A stretch of 64,000 nucleotides of DNA from JAKFEW01 sp036675505 (GTDB taxonomy: Bacteria; Cyanobacteriota; Sericytochromatia; S15B-MN24; JAQBPE01): the NCBI GenBank assembly GCA_036675505.1, contig JAKFEW010000058.1, positions 62,001 through 126,000 on the forward strand. The letters are read 5' to 3'. Under the pieces are notes generated by a model, which had not been told where the DNA came from, did no database searches, and saw only the letters and a list, made by a program, of their open reading frames with translations. The translations under genes were made by a program, and so were the position numbers. Below are positions 40,577 to 48,193 of the stretch, piece by piece. Positions within the stretch are counted from its first letter, which is position 1. Every line of letters starts with the position of its first letter.

Positions 40577-42361
40577 ATGGCCAAAATCGCCCGCCTCCCC
40601 CTCCAGGTCGCGAACCAGATCGCCGCCGGCGAGGTGATCGAACGTCCGGCATCCGTCGTCAAGGAACTCGTCGAGAACTCCCTCGACGCCGGCGCCCGCC
40701 GCATCGTGGTGGAAGTCGCCCAGAGCGGGCGCTGGCTGCGCATCGTGGACGATGGCGAGGGCATGGACGAGGCCGACGCCGTGGCCGCCTTCGAGCGCTT
40801 CGCCACCAGCAAGCTGCGCGACGCCGACGAGCTCTGGGCGCTCGCCACCATGGGCTTCCGTGGCGAGGCGCTGGCCTCGATCGCGTCGATCGCCCAGGTC
40901 GAGTGCCTGACCCGCGCACGCGGCGCGGACCGCGGCACCCGCGTCACGATCGTCGGCGGCGGCGAGCCTGTGGTCAAGCCGGCCGGCGCGCCCGAAGGCA
41001 CGTCGATCACGGTCGACGAGCTGTTCTTCAACACGCCGGCGCGGCTCAAGTTCCTGCGCGCGCCGGCCACCGAGCAGGGCCACATCCAGGACGTGGTGAC
41101 GGGCCTGGCGCTCGCACACCCGGCGGTCGAGTTCCGGCTCGTGATCAACCAGCGCGAGGTGCTCTCGACGGTCGGCGCGCGCGGCCTGCGCGACGTCGTG
41201 GGCGCGCTCTTCGGCCACGACGCCGCGAGCGGGATGGTGGACGTGGCGCACGAGGGCCCGGCGGGCAAGGTGCACGGCCTGGCCTCGCGGCCGGACCGCG
41301 TGCGCGGCGACCGCTCGCGCCAGTGGTTCTTCGTGAACCGGCGCTGGGTCAAGCACCCACTGCTCGCGAAGGCGGTGGAGGAGGCCTACCAGGGCCACAT
41401 CCCGGGCGATCGCCACCCGGCCTACGTGCTCTTCCTCGAGCTCGACCCTACGGCGGTGGACGTGAACGTGCACCCGGCCAAGAAGGAAATCCGGCTCGGC
41501 CAGACCCAGCGCGTCTACATGATGCTGGTGGACGCCGTGCGGATGGGCTTCGCCCAGGCCTGGACCGAGGCCGACTACGCGCCCGCGGAGGATGCACCGA
41601 ATGAAGACTCGCACCCGCTGCCGCCGCCGGCGGCCTGGCAGCGCGGGGCGGCGCCCTCGGCCGCCGAGTCCGCCGCCGCGATGTCGCTCTATAGCCGGCC
41701 CGAGGCGATGGATCAGGCGCCGTTGCCGACGCTGCCAGGCCTCCTGCGCGAGGCCCCCGGCCCAGGCTACAGCGGCCGGCCCGGCCTGCCTCGCGAGCTC
41801 GAAGGCCTGCGGGTGATCTCCCAGCTGCACCTCACCTACATCCTGTGCGAGCACCCCGAGGGGCTCTTTCTGATCGACCAGCACAACTCGCACGAGCGCT
41901 GGCTATACGAGCAACTCACGCCCGCTGGCGTGGTCGCGCAGGAGCTTTTGCTGCCGCAGGTGCTGAACCTCTCACCGGCCGAAGCCGGCGTGGCGAGCGA
42001 GATCCAGCCGCGCTTCGCCGAGCTCGGCTTCACGTTCGAGGCGTTCGGCGGCGATCGCTGGATCCTGCGCGCGATCCCGGCGCTGTTGCCGCTCGGCGAG
42101 GCCGAGCGTACGATTCGCGAGTTGCTCTCGCGCTCCGAGGCCGTCGGCGTGGTGGTCCGCCAGCCGGACGACGATCCGATCCGCCGCACGATCGCCTGCC
42201 ACGCCGCCGTGCGTGCCGGGGATCCGCTGACGGCGGCGCAGATGGAGCAGATCGTGGAACGGCTGCGCGAGACGAAACACCCGCTCACCTGCCCGCATGG
42301 GCGGCCGACCGGGATCTTGATCTCGATGAAGGAGCTGGCCCGCCGCTGCCTGCGCAGCTAA
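40577..42361 (+). CDS. mutL: DNA mismatch repair protein MutL
   Basis: Couples mismatch recognition to strand incision and excision. The 594-residue protein has the GHL ATPase (IAAGEVIERPASVVKELVEN with Asn34; DDGEGM; ATMGFRGEALASIASIA), a Pro/Ala-rich linker at about 335-400 and a C-terminal dimerisation domain. The latter keeps an endonuclease-type motif, DQHNSHERWLYEQ at 434, where the usual DQHA has Asn instead of Ala. A C-terminal CPHGRPTG is also present. This suggests a nicking MutL as in bacteria without MutH. ATG 40577 follows TAATCT by 6 bases with no Shine-Dalgarno, so the mRNA may be leaderless. Confidence 0.96.
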   Translation: MAKIARLPLQVANQIAAGEVIERPASVVKELVENSLDAGARRIVVEVAQSGRWLRIVDDGEGMDEADAVAAFERFATSKLRDADELWALATMGFRGEALASIASIAQVECLTRARGADRGTRVTIVGGGEPVVKPAGAPEGTSITVDELFFNTPARLKFLRAPATEQGHIQDVVTGLALAHPAVEFRLVINQREVLSTVGARGLRDVVGALFGHDAASGMVDVAHEGPAGKVHGLASRPDRVRGDRSRQWFFVNRRWVKHPLLAKAVEEAYQGHIPGDRHPAYVLFLELDPTAVDVNVHPAKKEIRLGQTQRVYMMLVDAVRMGFAQAWTEADYAPAEDAPNEDSHPLPPPAAWQRGAAPSAAESAAAMSLYSRPEAMDQAPLPTLPGLLREAPGPGYSGRPGLPRELEGLRVISQLHLTYILCEHPEGLFLIDQHNSHERWLYEQLTPAGVVAQELLLPQVLNLSPAEAGVASEIQPRFAELGFTFEAFGGDRWILRAIPALLPLGEAERTIRELLSRSEAVGVVVRQPDDDPIRRTIACHAAVRAGDPLTAAQMEQIVERLRETKHPLTCPHGRPTGILISMKELARRCLRS

Positions 42362-42370
42362 CAGAACCCT

Positions 42371-42416
42371 TCCCCTCTCCGGGTGGGTTCGTGGGGGGGC
42401 TGGAAAGGGGGAGAAG
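42371..42416 (-). repeat. Dispersed C-rich intergenic repeat, copy 2
   Basis: Reverse complement carries TTTCCAGCCCCCCCACGA followed by ACCCACCCGG, matching copy 1 at 37302-37347 at nearly every position of the core. Its ends (CTTCTCCCC / GGAGAGGGG) can base-pair. Confidence 0.7.
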
Positions 42417-42430
42417 TCCCGCGCAGCGGG

Positions 42431-42477
42431 GGTGAGGGGGCCCGAGGAACACCCGGCGTGCCCCAAGCCCCCTCACC
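42431..42477. repeat. 11-bp inverted repeat GGTGAGGGGGC / GCCCCCTCACC
   Basis: Perfect 11-bp arms separated by 25 bp, adjacent to repeat copy 2 and probably part of the same composite palindromic element. The 185-bp gap between mutL and the beta-barrel gene consists almost entirely of such repeats. Confidence 0.65.
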
Positions 42478-42512
42478 TGGCACATCGGGGCTCTACAGCC
42501 ACTCCGTGCCGT

Positions 42513-42534
42513 CCTCTCCCCCGCCGGGGAGAGG
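42513..42534. terminator. Bidirectional hairpin between mutL and the beta-barrel gene
   Basis: CCTCTCCCC / GGGGAGAGG, a perfect 9-bp stem with a 4-nt loop, between convergent genes. Confidence 0.65.
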
Positions 42535-42546
42535 GTAAGGGTGCGC

Positions 42547-44091
42547 TCAGTACAGCCAGTACCCGCGCAGGAACGGCGTGCCGCCGTCCTGCGTCAGCTT
42601 CTCCGCCGCCGTCGTCCCGCCATGCTCGTCGTGGCCCTGCGCGTACCCGACCCCGAGGCCCCAGCCCTCGAAATCGAGCTTCGCCTCGGCGCCCGCGCGC
42701 CAGCCCCACATCGGGAAGAAGCTCGGCACGGAAGGGGTCATCACGCTGCCGTTGGCCAAATACCGGAACTCCGCGAAGCTCACCAGCGCGAAGGGCCCGC
42801 CCGCGCGCCAGCCGAAGCCGCCGCGGATGGCGCCGCCGTAGGCCAGCCAGCTCGCCGAGAGGTAGTCCGTGGTGTCGACCTCGGCCGCCGGGCTCGCCAC
42901 GCCGCCTGTGAGCGCCGCATGGGTCGTCGACGCGCGCACCGCGCGCACCAGCAGCCCTGGCTGCAGCATGCCCTCGAGCCCGCCGCCGAAGGCCATCCGG
43001 CCGCGCACGCCGGCGCCCAGCTCGTAATCGTCGCGCTTGTGCTTGATCTCGAAGCCGCGCGCCGTCGCGCTGTCGTCGAGGATCGAATAGCCGACCGTGC
43101 GCCCGCTGAGCGCGAGGCCGACGTGCTCGGAGAGCATGTGATCCCAGCCGAAGCCGCCGCCAGGCGCCCACGGCACGGCGGTGTCCGAGCCGCCGCGCGG
43201 GTAGACCTCGCTGAGCGCCACCGGCACCTCGGCGCCCACGTAGAGCTGCGAGCCGTATACCGGCCGATCGACAGCCGGTGGGCCCACGAGCGGCGCCTGC
43301 GTGGGCTCGGGGGTCGGCACCGGCGAAGGCGCGAGTGAGGGGGCCGGCACCGGAGTCGGCGCGATCGTCGGCATGGGCGTGGGCGGCGGGGAGGCGGGCG
43401 GTGCCTCGGTCGGCACCGGCTCGACCGGCACCCCCGGCGAACCGAAGGGGTTGGGCACGGGCAGGCGCTGGCCCGGCGCGAAGCTGGGCTCGGGCGGCAG
43501 CGGGCGCGCCGGCATCCAGCCTGGCAGCGGCCGCGGCGTGGGCGCCATCGGGAACACCGGCGCCGGCGTGATGCGGGCCATCGGCCGTGGCGCGGGGCGG
43601 GGCGTGCGCTTCGGGAGCGGCCGCACGAAGTCGGCCTCCGGATCGTTCGGCAGCAGCTTGATCTGCGTCCGGACGCCGGAATAGGCGATCGTCCAGGCGC
43701 CGTCGATCGGCGCGCGGAAGTACAACGTCACGCGGGTGCGCGCGCCCGTGGGGCCCGACGTGTTGGGATCGCCCACCACCTCGACCGTGAAGCGGTAAAC
43801 CAGGCCGGCGCCGTAAAGCAGCCCGCGCGGCACTGTGCCCCAGGTGGCCGGCCACTCGGCGATCAGGCGCGGCGGGTTCTGCGCCTCGCGCACCGTCGGC
43901 ACCACGCCGGGCGGCGGGATGAGCGTGAGCGTGCGGGTCTCGGCCTCGTAGCGTGCCTCGGGATCGACCGCCTGGGCGACCGCCGCCACGGTGGCCGCAG
44001 GCGCCAGTTCGGCTGCCGCCACGAGCGCGGCCAGGAGCAACGCGCGGCCCAGGGCGGCCTTGCGTTCAGCGCGCACGGGCGCGCCCCCCAC
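42547..44091 (-). CDS. Proline-rich-linker outer-membrane beta-barrel-like protein (paralogue A)
   Basis: A 514-residue exported protein. A hydrophobic signal (ALLLAALVAAAELAPAATV) is followed by an AMIN-like beta-domain (YEAETRTLTLIPPPGVVPTV ... RVTLYFRAPIDGAWTIAYSG). Next comes a 150-residue Pro/Thr/Ala linker with PxPxP runs. The C-terminal 230 residues have alternating aromatic and Gly-rich strands ending in an aromatic residue (LRGYWLY), as in outer-membrane barrels. It shares this architecture and C-terminal sequence with the protein at 45296. The GTG start at 44091 overlaps nth by 26 bases; GTG 44076 is an alternative start. Confidence 0.72.
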   Translation of the reverse strand: MGGAPVRAERKAALGRALLLAALVAAAELAPAATVAAVAQAVDPEARYEAETRTLTLIPPPGVVPTVREAQNPPRLIAEWPATWGTVPRGLLYGAGLVYRFTVEVVGDPNTSGPTGARTRVTLYFRAPIDGAWTIAYSGVRTQIKLLPNDPEADFVRPLPKRTPRPAPRPMARITPAPVFPMAPTPRPLPGWMPARPLPPEPSFAPGQRLPVPNPFGSPGVPVEPVPTEAPPASPPPTPMPTIAPTPVPAPSLAPSPVPTPEPTQAPLVGPPAVDRPVYGSQLYVGAEVPVALSEVYPRGGSDTAVPWAPGGGFGWDHMLSEHVGLALSGRTVGYSILDDSATARGFEIKHKRDDYELGAGVRGRMAFGGGLEGMLQPGLLVRAVRASTTHAALTGGVASPAAEVDTTDYLSASWLAYGGAIRGGFGWRAGGPFALVSFAEFRYLANGSVMTPSVPSFFPMWGWRAGAEAKLDFEGWGLGVGYAQGHDEHGGTTAAEKLTQDGGTPFLRGYWLY

Positions 44092-44785
44092 GGCCGGCCA
44101 CCGGCCTGTCCTTCGCCGCCTTCGCCGCGGCGCCTTTCCAGCGCCCCTTCCCGTTGAAGTAATGGCACTGCGCGGTCAAGAAGCATTCCTCGCAGCGCGG
44201 CGTGGGCGCCTTGCAGATCTCGCGGCCATGCCAGATGAGCCAGTGGTGGGCCTCGGACCAGAGCGTCCGCGGCACGGTCTTCTGGAGGTCCCGCTCGGTG
44301 GCCTCGACGTTGTCCGCGTCGGCCAGGCCGAGGCGGTTCGAAACGCGGTACACATGGGTATCGACCGGGATCGCGGGCACGTCGAAGGCGTTGCTGAGCA
44401 CCACGTTGGCGGTCTTGCGGCCGACGCCGGGCAGGGCCACCAACGCGTCGAGGTCGTTCGGCACCTCACCGGCGTACTTCTCGGTGAGCAGGCGGCAGGT
44501 CGCCACGATGTTCCTGGCCTTGGTGTTGGTCAGCCCGATCTTCGCGATCCAGGGCTTCAGCTCCTCGGGGGTGAGGGTGGCGATCGCGGCGGCCGTCGGG
44601 TAGCGCTCGAAGAGCGGCCCGGTCACGACGTTGACCATCTTGTCCGTGCTTTGCGCCGACAGGATCACCGCCACGAGGAGCTCGAAGGGGTTGCGGTACA
44701 CGAGGCCGGAGCCGCGGCCGCCATAGCGCGCCTGCAGCGCTGCGAGGACGGCTACCCGCTCGGCGGGCTTCAGCCAGGACGCCAC
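44066..44785 (-). CDS. nth: Endonuclease III (DNA glycosylase/AP lyase)
   Basis: Removes oxidised pyrimidines and cleaves AP sites in base excision repair. The 239-residue protein has the helix-hairpin-helix LPGVGRKTANVVL with catalytic Lys124, catalytic Asp142 (IPVDTHVYRVSNRLG), and the C-terminal 4Fe-4S cluster Cys191-x6-Cys198-x2-Cys201-x5-Cys207. The about 28-residue basic Ala-rich tail after the cluster is longer than usual. GTG 44785 is the start, 11 bases after the upstream lipoprotein gene on the same strand. It is embedded between envelope-protein genes with overlapping ends. Confidence 0.96.
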   Translation of the reverse strand: MASWLKPAERVAVLAALQARYGGRGSGLVYRNPFELLVAVILSAQSTDKMVNVVTGPLFERYPTAAAIATLTPEELKPWIAKIGLTNTKARNIVATCRLLTEKYAGEVPNDLDALVALPGVGRKTANVVLSNAFDVPAIPVDTHVYRVSNRLGLADADNVEATERDLQKTVPRTLWSEAHHWLIWHGREICKAPTPRCEECFLTAQCHYFNGKGRWKGAAAKAAKDRPVAGRGGRARAR

Positions 44786-44796
44786 GTCGCGCGTCC

Positions 44797-45285
44797 CTAA
44801 CCGTCTGCGCCGGTTGCTTCTTCGTCGCCTTCGGCTTCGGTGCCCGTGGCGTCCGGGTCCTCTTCGGCCGTGCCGCCCACGAGGAACGGGATGGTCGCCG
44901 CGGCCTTGGCCTGGTCTTCATCGTCGATGAAGACGTCCATCAGGTATACGTTGGCCGGCAGCGCATCGGGCTTGAACGAGACGCAGAAGCCCGCCTCGTC
45001 CCCGCACGGATCGCCCTCCTTGGAGCCGTCCGGCGAGTCGTCTTCGAGATCGGCGAACTCGGCGTCGCCCTTGTTGCGAAGCACGAAGACGGCCTTCTCG
45101 GCGTCGTCGGGCCTGGGCACGGAGATGATGATGAAGCCGTTCTCATCGACGGTCTTGTAGGCCGTCGTCGACTTGTTCGAGCCGGTCGGCCCGATGAGCG
45201 AACAGCCTGACCCGAGCGCGATGGCGAGCACGAGGCCGAGCGAGATCTTCCGCATACGAGGTCCGTTCTGGATCGGGTGCGACAC
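44797..45285 (-). CDS. Acidic hypothetical lipoprotein
   Basis: A 162-residue lipoprotein with lipobox GSGC. Two starts are possible: GTG 45285, with a perfect AGGAGG six bases upstream that overlaps the stop of the preceding gene, and ATG 45255 (MRKISLGLVLAIALGSGC). The strong site favours GTG 45285 and translational coupling. The mature part is acidic (DDAEK, LEDDSPDG, FIDDEDQ) with a Cys pair (DPCGDEAGFC) that may form a disulfide; the C-terminus is a Glu/Asp/Gly/Ala tail. No family recognised. Confidence 0.72.
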   Translation of the reverse strand: MSHPIQNGPRMRKISLGLVLAIALGSGCSLIGPTGSNKSTTAYKTVDENGFIIISVPRPDDAEKAVFVLRNKGDAEFADLEDDSPDGSKEGDPCGDEAGFCVSFKPDALPANVYLMDVFIDDEDQAKAAATIPFLVGGTAEEDPDATGTEAEGDEEATGADG

Positions 45286-45295
45286 GGGGCGCCTC

Positions 45296-46750
45296 CTAGT
45301 ACGCGACGCCCAGGTTCAGCACGGGGCCGTGCCAACTCTGGTTGAAACCCGCGCCACCATTGGAGTACGTGGTGTACTTATACCCCAGGGTGGTCGCGAA
45401 GCCGCCGAAGTCGAGCCGCGCCTCGAGGCCGGCCCGGATGTTCAGGAGCGGGAAGATCGTGGGCACGGCGGCGTCGCCCATGCTGCCGAGCACGTAGTTG
45501 AACTCGAGCGGCAGCGTCAGCGCCAGCCAGTCCGTGCCGCGCCAGCCGAGGCCTGTGCCGAGGCCGCCTCCATAGCCGAGGTAGCCGACCGACAGGTAAT
45601 CCTTGGTCGCGAGGTCCGACGCCGTCCCGCCCGTGGGCGTCAACGTCGACTTCACGTTGGCGGTGCGCAGCACGAACTGCGGCTGGGCCAGCGCCTCGAG
45701 GCCGGCCGGCAGGTCGAAGCGCCCGCGGATGCCCAGCGTCGCCTCGATCTCGTCGCGGCTGTGCTTCACGTCCACGCCCGCGTCCTTCGCCACCTGGTCG
45801 GTGAACGAATAGCCCTGGAAGCGCGCGCCCAGGCTGATGCCGAGGTTGGGCGTGAAGAGCTGATCGTAGGCCAGCTCGGCCTGGGGCAGCAGGCCGATGG
45901 CAACGTCGCTGTTGCCGGCCGGGAAGGCCTCGGCGAAGCTGAGCGCCGCGCCGCCGCCGGCCACGAACCGGTTGCCGAAGACCGGCTTGGGCCCGGTGAT
46001 CTGCGGGATGTCGATCGGGTCGAAGGTGGGCGGGGAAAAGTTGGGATCAGGCGTGAAGGGCGGCGGAACCGGGTTCTGGCCGATCGGTGGCGGCGTCTGC
46101 ATGGGCATCGGCGGCTGTGTCTGCATGGGCATCGGCATCTGCCCGGGCGGGGGCGTCACCCAGCCCATCGGCGGCATCACCGGGATCGGCGTGACGCGGG
46201 CGATCGGCGGCGGATAGCCCGGCGCCGGATAACCCGGTGGGTTCCAGTACGGCGGGTAGGCCTGGTAGCCCGGCACCGGCCGGCGCGTGGGCACCGGCGC
46301 GGTCGGCGCGTAGTAAGGTCCGGGGGCGACAGGTGGCACGACGCCGGAAACGGCGCCGCGCGGCACGACCGTCAAGACCAGCGTGCCGCCCTGGTTGTCG
46401 GCGCGCACGTCGGCTGGCGCGGAAAGGTCGAAAACGATTCGCGTGATGCCGCCTGTATGGCGGGCGGCGCGGATATTCGTGACGAGCCCGGCGCCGATGT
46501 AGATGCTGCTCTTGGGGGCGCCGAGCCAGTGGCCCTGCAGGTCCACGACCAGCCGGTACGGGCTGCTCAGCCACAGCACGCGGTAAGGCGCGCCGGCCTT
46601 GCCGGGGATCGCGAGCGTGACCGCCCCGCCGCCGGGGCTCACCGACACCGCGCCGACGCCGGGCAGGTAGTTCGCCGCCTGGGCGTCGAGCGACGCGGGA
46701 AGCGGCGAGAGCATCGCAAGAGCCAGGGCGAGGTGTCGCAGGAATTTCAC
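45296..46750 (-). CDS. AMIN-domain outer-membrane beta-barrel-like protein (paralogue B)
   Basis: A 484-residue exported protein. The start GTG 46750 opens the signal sequence KFLRHLALALAMLSPLPASL; the frame extends to 46786. Residues about 30-125 form an AMIN domain (VLWLSSPYRLVVDLQGHWL, ITRIVFDLSAPADVRADNQG), a peptidoglycan- or polymer-binding module seen in AmiC and secretins. A Pro/Met/Tyr-rich linker with repeated MPMQTPP units follows, then a barrel-like C-terminal domain ending GPVLNLGVAY. It is homologous to the protein at 42547. AMIN plus barrel suggests a cell-wall to outer-membrane tether (inference). Confidence 0.78.
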   Translation of the reverse strand: MKFLRHLALALAMLSPLPASLDAQAANYLPGVGAVSVSPGGGAVTLAIPGKAGAPYRVLWLSSPYRLVVDLQGHWLGAPKSSIYIGAGLVTNIRAARHTGGITRIVFDLSAPADVRADNQGGTLVLTVVPRGAVSGVVPPVAPGPYYAPTAPVPTRRPVPGYQAYPPYWNPPGYPAPGYPPPIARVTPIPVMPPMGWVTPPPGQMPMPMQTQPPMPMQTPPPIGQNPVPPPFTPDPNFSPPTFDPIDIPQITGPKPVFGNRFVAGGGAALSFAEAFPAGNSDVAIGLLPQAELAYDQLFTPNLGISLGARFQGYSFTDQVAKDAGVDVKHSRDEIEATLGIRGRFDLPAGLEALAQPQFVLRTANVKSTLTPTGGTASDLATKDYLSVGYLGYGGGLGTGLGWRGTDWLALTLPLEFNYVLGSMGDAAVPTIFPLLNIRAGLEARLDFGGFATTLGYKYTTYSNGGAGFNQSWHGPVLNLGVAY

Positions 46751-46919
46751 GGCAGGTTCTCTTTCCGGAACGGGGCGCGCGGACACGACCAGACCCTAGC
46801 CTAGCGGATTATGTGGGTCGCGGCTGTGACGGGGGCACCCGGGCCGTCACCGCGCCGTTGTTCCGGGTATAGAAGTGGGTGGCGCCCATCATAACGCCTC
46901 GACTCGTGAAAGGCGACCC

Positions 46920-47756
46920 TTGGCCATCTCCCGCTTCGCCCCGCTCCTTCTCGCTGGCTGCGTCCTGGCCACCACCGCCTGCCAGGGCGCCGCGCCGCCG
47001 GGTCCTGCCTTGCCGGTCGTCGACCGCGCCGGCACGGCCGCCGTGTTGCAACCGTCCAAGGAGCCGCCCGACGCGGCGCTGCTCGCGCTCGCGCACACCG
47101 GGCTCGACGCCGCGGCGGCGCTCGGCCCGGCGCTCAAAGCCTTTCAGCCGCTGCTCACGGCCATGCGCGCGAGCCGCGCGAAGCACCCGCCCCAGGGCTA
47201 CAGGCTGAGCCAGGTCGCCGGCTGGCGGTTCCAGGGCGGTGCCTGGAGCCAGGCCGAAGCCGACGCCAGCCGGCGGCTGCGCGCCGCGCTGGAGACCGCC
47301 GACGGCAACTCCCTCGGCTGGGACGTCACGGTCGAGGACAACTACGGCCCGGACTACTACCCGGCCTTCCCGTCGGACGTCGTGCGCCTGCGCCTCGACA
47401 TCGAGCAGGCCCTGCCGAGCGGCGGCCGGCTCGCCGTCACCTTCATCGGCCCGTTCGCCGCGGCCGGTGAAACGTACGAGGCGGTCGGCACCGGGTCGGT
47501 CGCGGTGCTCGGCGCCGCGGGGACGCTCGCCTTCGAGGCGCTCAACGCGCGGATCGGCATCGATGGCGCGGTGGAGCGCGGCGATCTCGGGCTCAAGGGC
47601 CTGGGCACCGGGGTCACGCTCCAGTTCTCGGGCACCTGGTCCCAGGCCGGGCTGGTCGCGGCGACGTTGCTCCGAAGCGCGACGCCCGCCGGCACGTTGG
47701 TGCAGGCGGACGGTCGCTGGCATTTCAAGAACGACGCTGGCACCTACCCCCTTTGA
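46920..47756 (+). CDS. Hypothetical lipoprotein
   Basis: A 278-residue probable lipoprotein of unknown function. TTG 46920 after AAAGG starts AISRFAPLLLAGCVLATTACQG; either LLAGC or TTAC could be the lipid site, and a longer frame begins at 46875. The mature part shows amphipathic beta-strands (GWDVTVEDNYGPDYYPAF, DVVRLRLDIEQALPSGGRLAVTFIG) suggestive of a beta-rich fold. The 3' end overlaps the convergent small membrane protein by 13 bases. Confidence 0.65.
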   Translation: MAISRFAPLLLAGCVLATTACQGAAPPGPALPVVDRAGTAAVLQPSKEPPDAALLALAHTGLDAAAALGPALKAFQPLLTAMRASRAKHPPQGYRLSQVAGWRFQGGAWSQAEADASRRLRAALETADGNSLGWDVTVEDNYGPDYYPAFPSDVVRLRLDIEQALPSGGRLAVTFIGPFAAAGETYEAVGTGSVAVLGAAGTLAFEALNARIGIDGAVERGDLGLKGLGTGVTLQFSGTWSQAGLVAATLLRSATPAGTLVQADGRWHFKNDAGTYPL

Positions 47757-48097
47757 ACGGGGGCGGGCTCCTCTTCCATCCTCGTCACGCGCAGGCGTTG
47801 CGGCAGCCGCTCCTGGAGCCCGCCGATCGCGTCGTAGGTGCGTTCACGGACCCGCCTCGCGGTCGGCGCGAGGTTGCCCTTCACGGCATAACCGATGCCG
47901 ATGCCCACGCCGACGCCGACCGCCAGGCCCAGGATCAGGCTGGTCGTATCGTAATTGAGCGCCGACCGGTAATCGTAAGACGCCCGGGACGGCGCAACGC
48001 TTCGCCAGTCGAAGCGTTGGATGCGCTCCGCGTACGTAGGCTCGCGCAGGCCGAGCGTTTCCGCGATCCGCGCCGCCGCGTCGTAGTAACCAGGCAT
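47744..48097 (-). CDS. Small single-span membrane protein
   Basis: A 117-residue protein; ATG 48097 has GAGGAGGTG upstream. One Gly-zipper-like transmembrane helix (SLILGLAVGVGVGIGIGYAV, about residues 52-72) is flanked by an N-terminal polar region and a basic C-terminal tail (ARRVRERTYDAIGGLQERL). This resembles YtxH-type or DUF-type small envelope proteins. Function unknown. Confidence 0.72.
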   Translation of the reverse strand: MPGYYDAAARIAETLGLREPTYAERIQRFDWRSVAPSRASYDYRSALNYDTTSLILGLAVGVGVGIGIGYAVKGNLAPTARRVRERTYDAIGGLQERLPQRLRVTRMEEEPAPVQRG

Positions 48098-48193
48098 ACC
48101 CACCTCCTCGTTGCAGGACACGCCTCAAATCTTACGTCCAGCCCATGGGCCGAACAACGTGCGCTTGAACGTCGGATGAGCCGCCGAGCGGCC

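Noticed and set aside
48178..48193. Hairpin near the end of the large TPR gene
   Set aside because: Four-bp core with a bulge; not convincing as a terminator.
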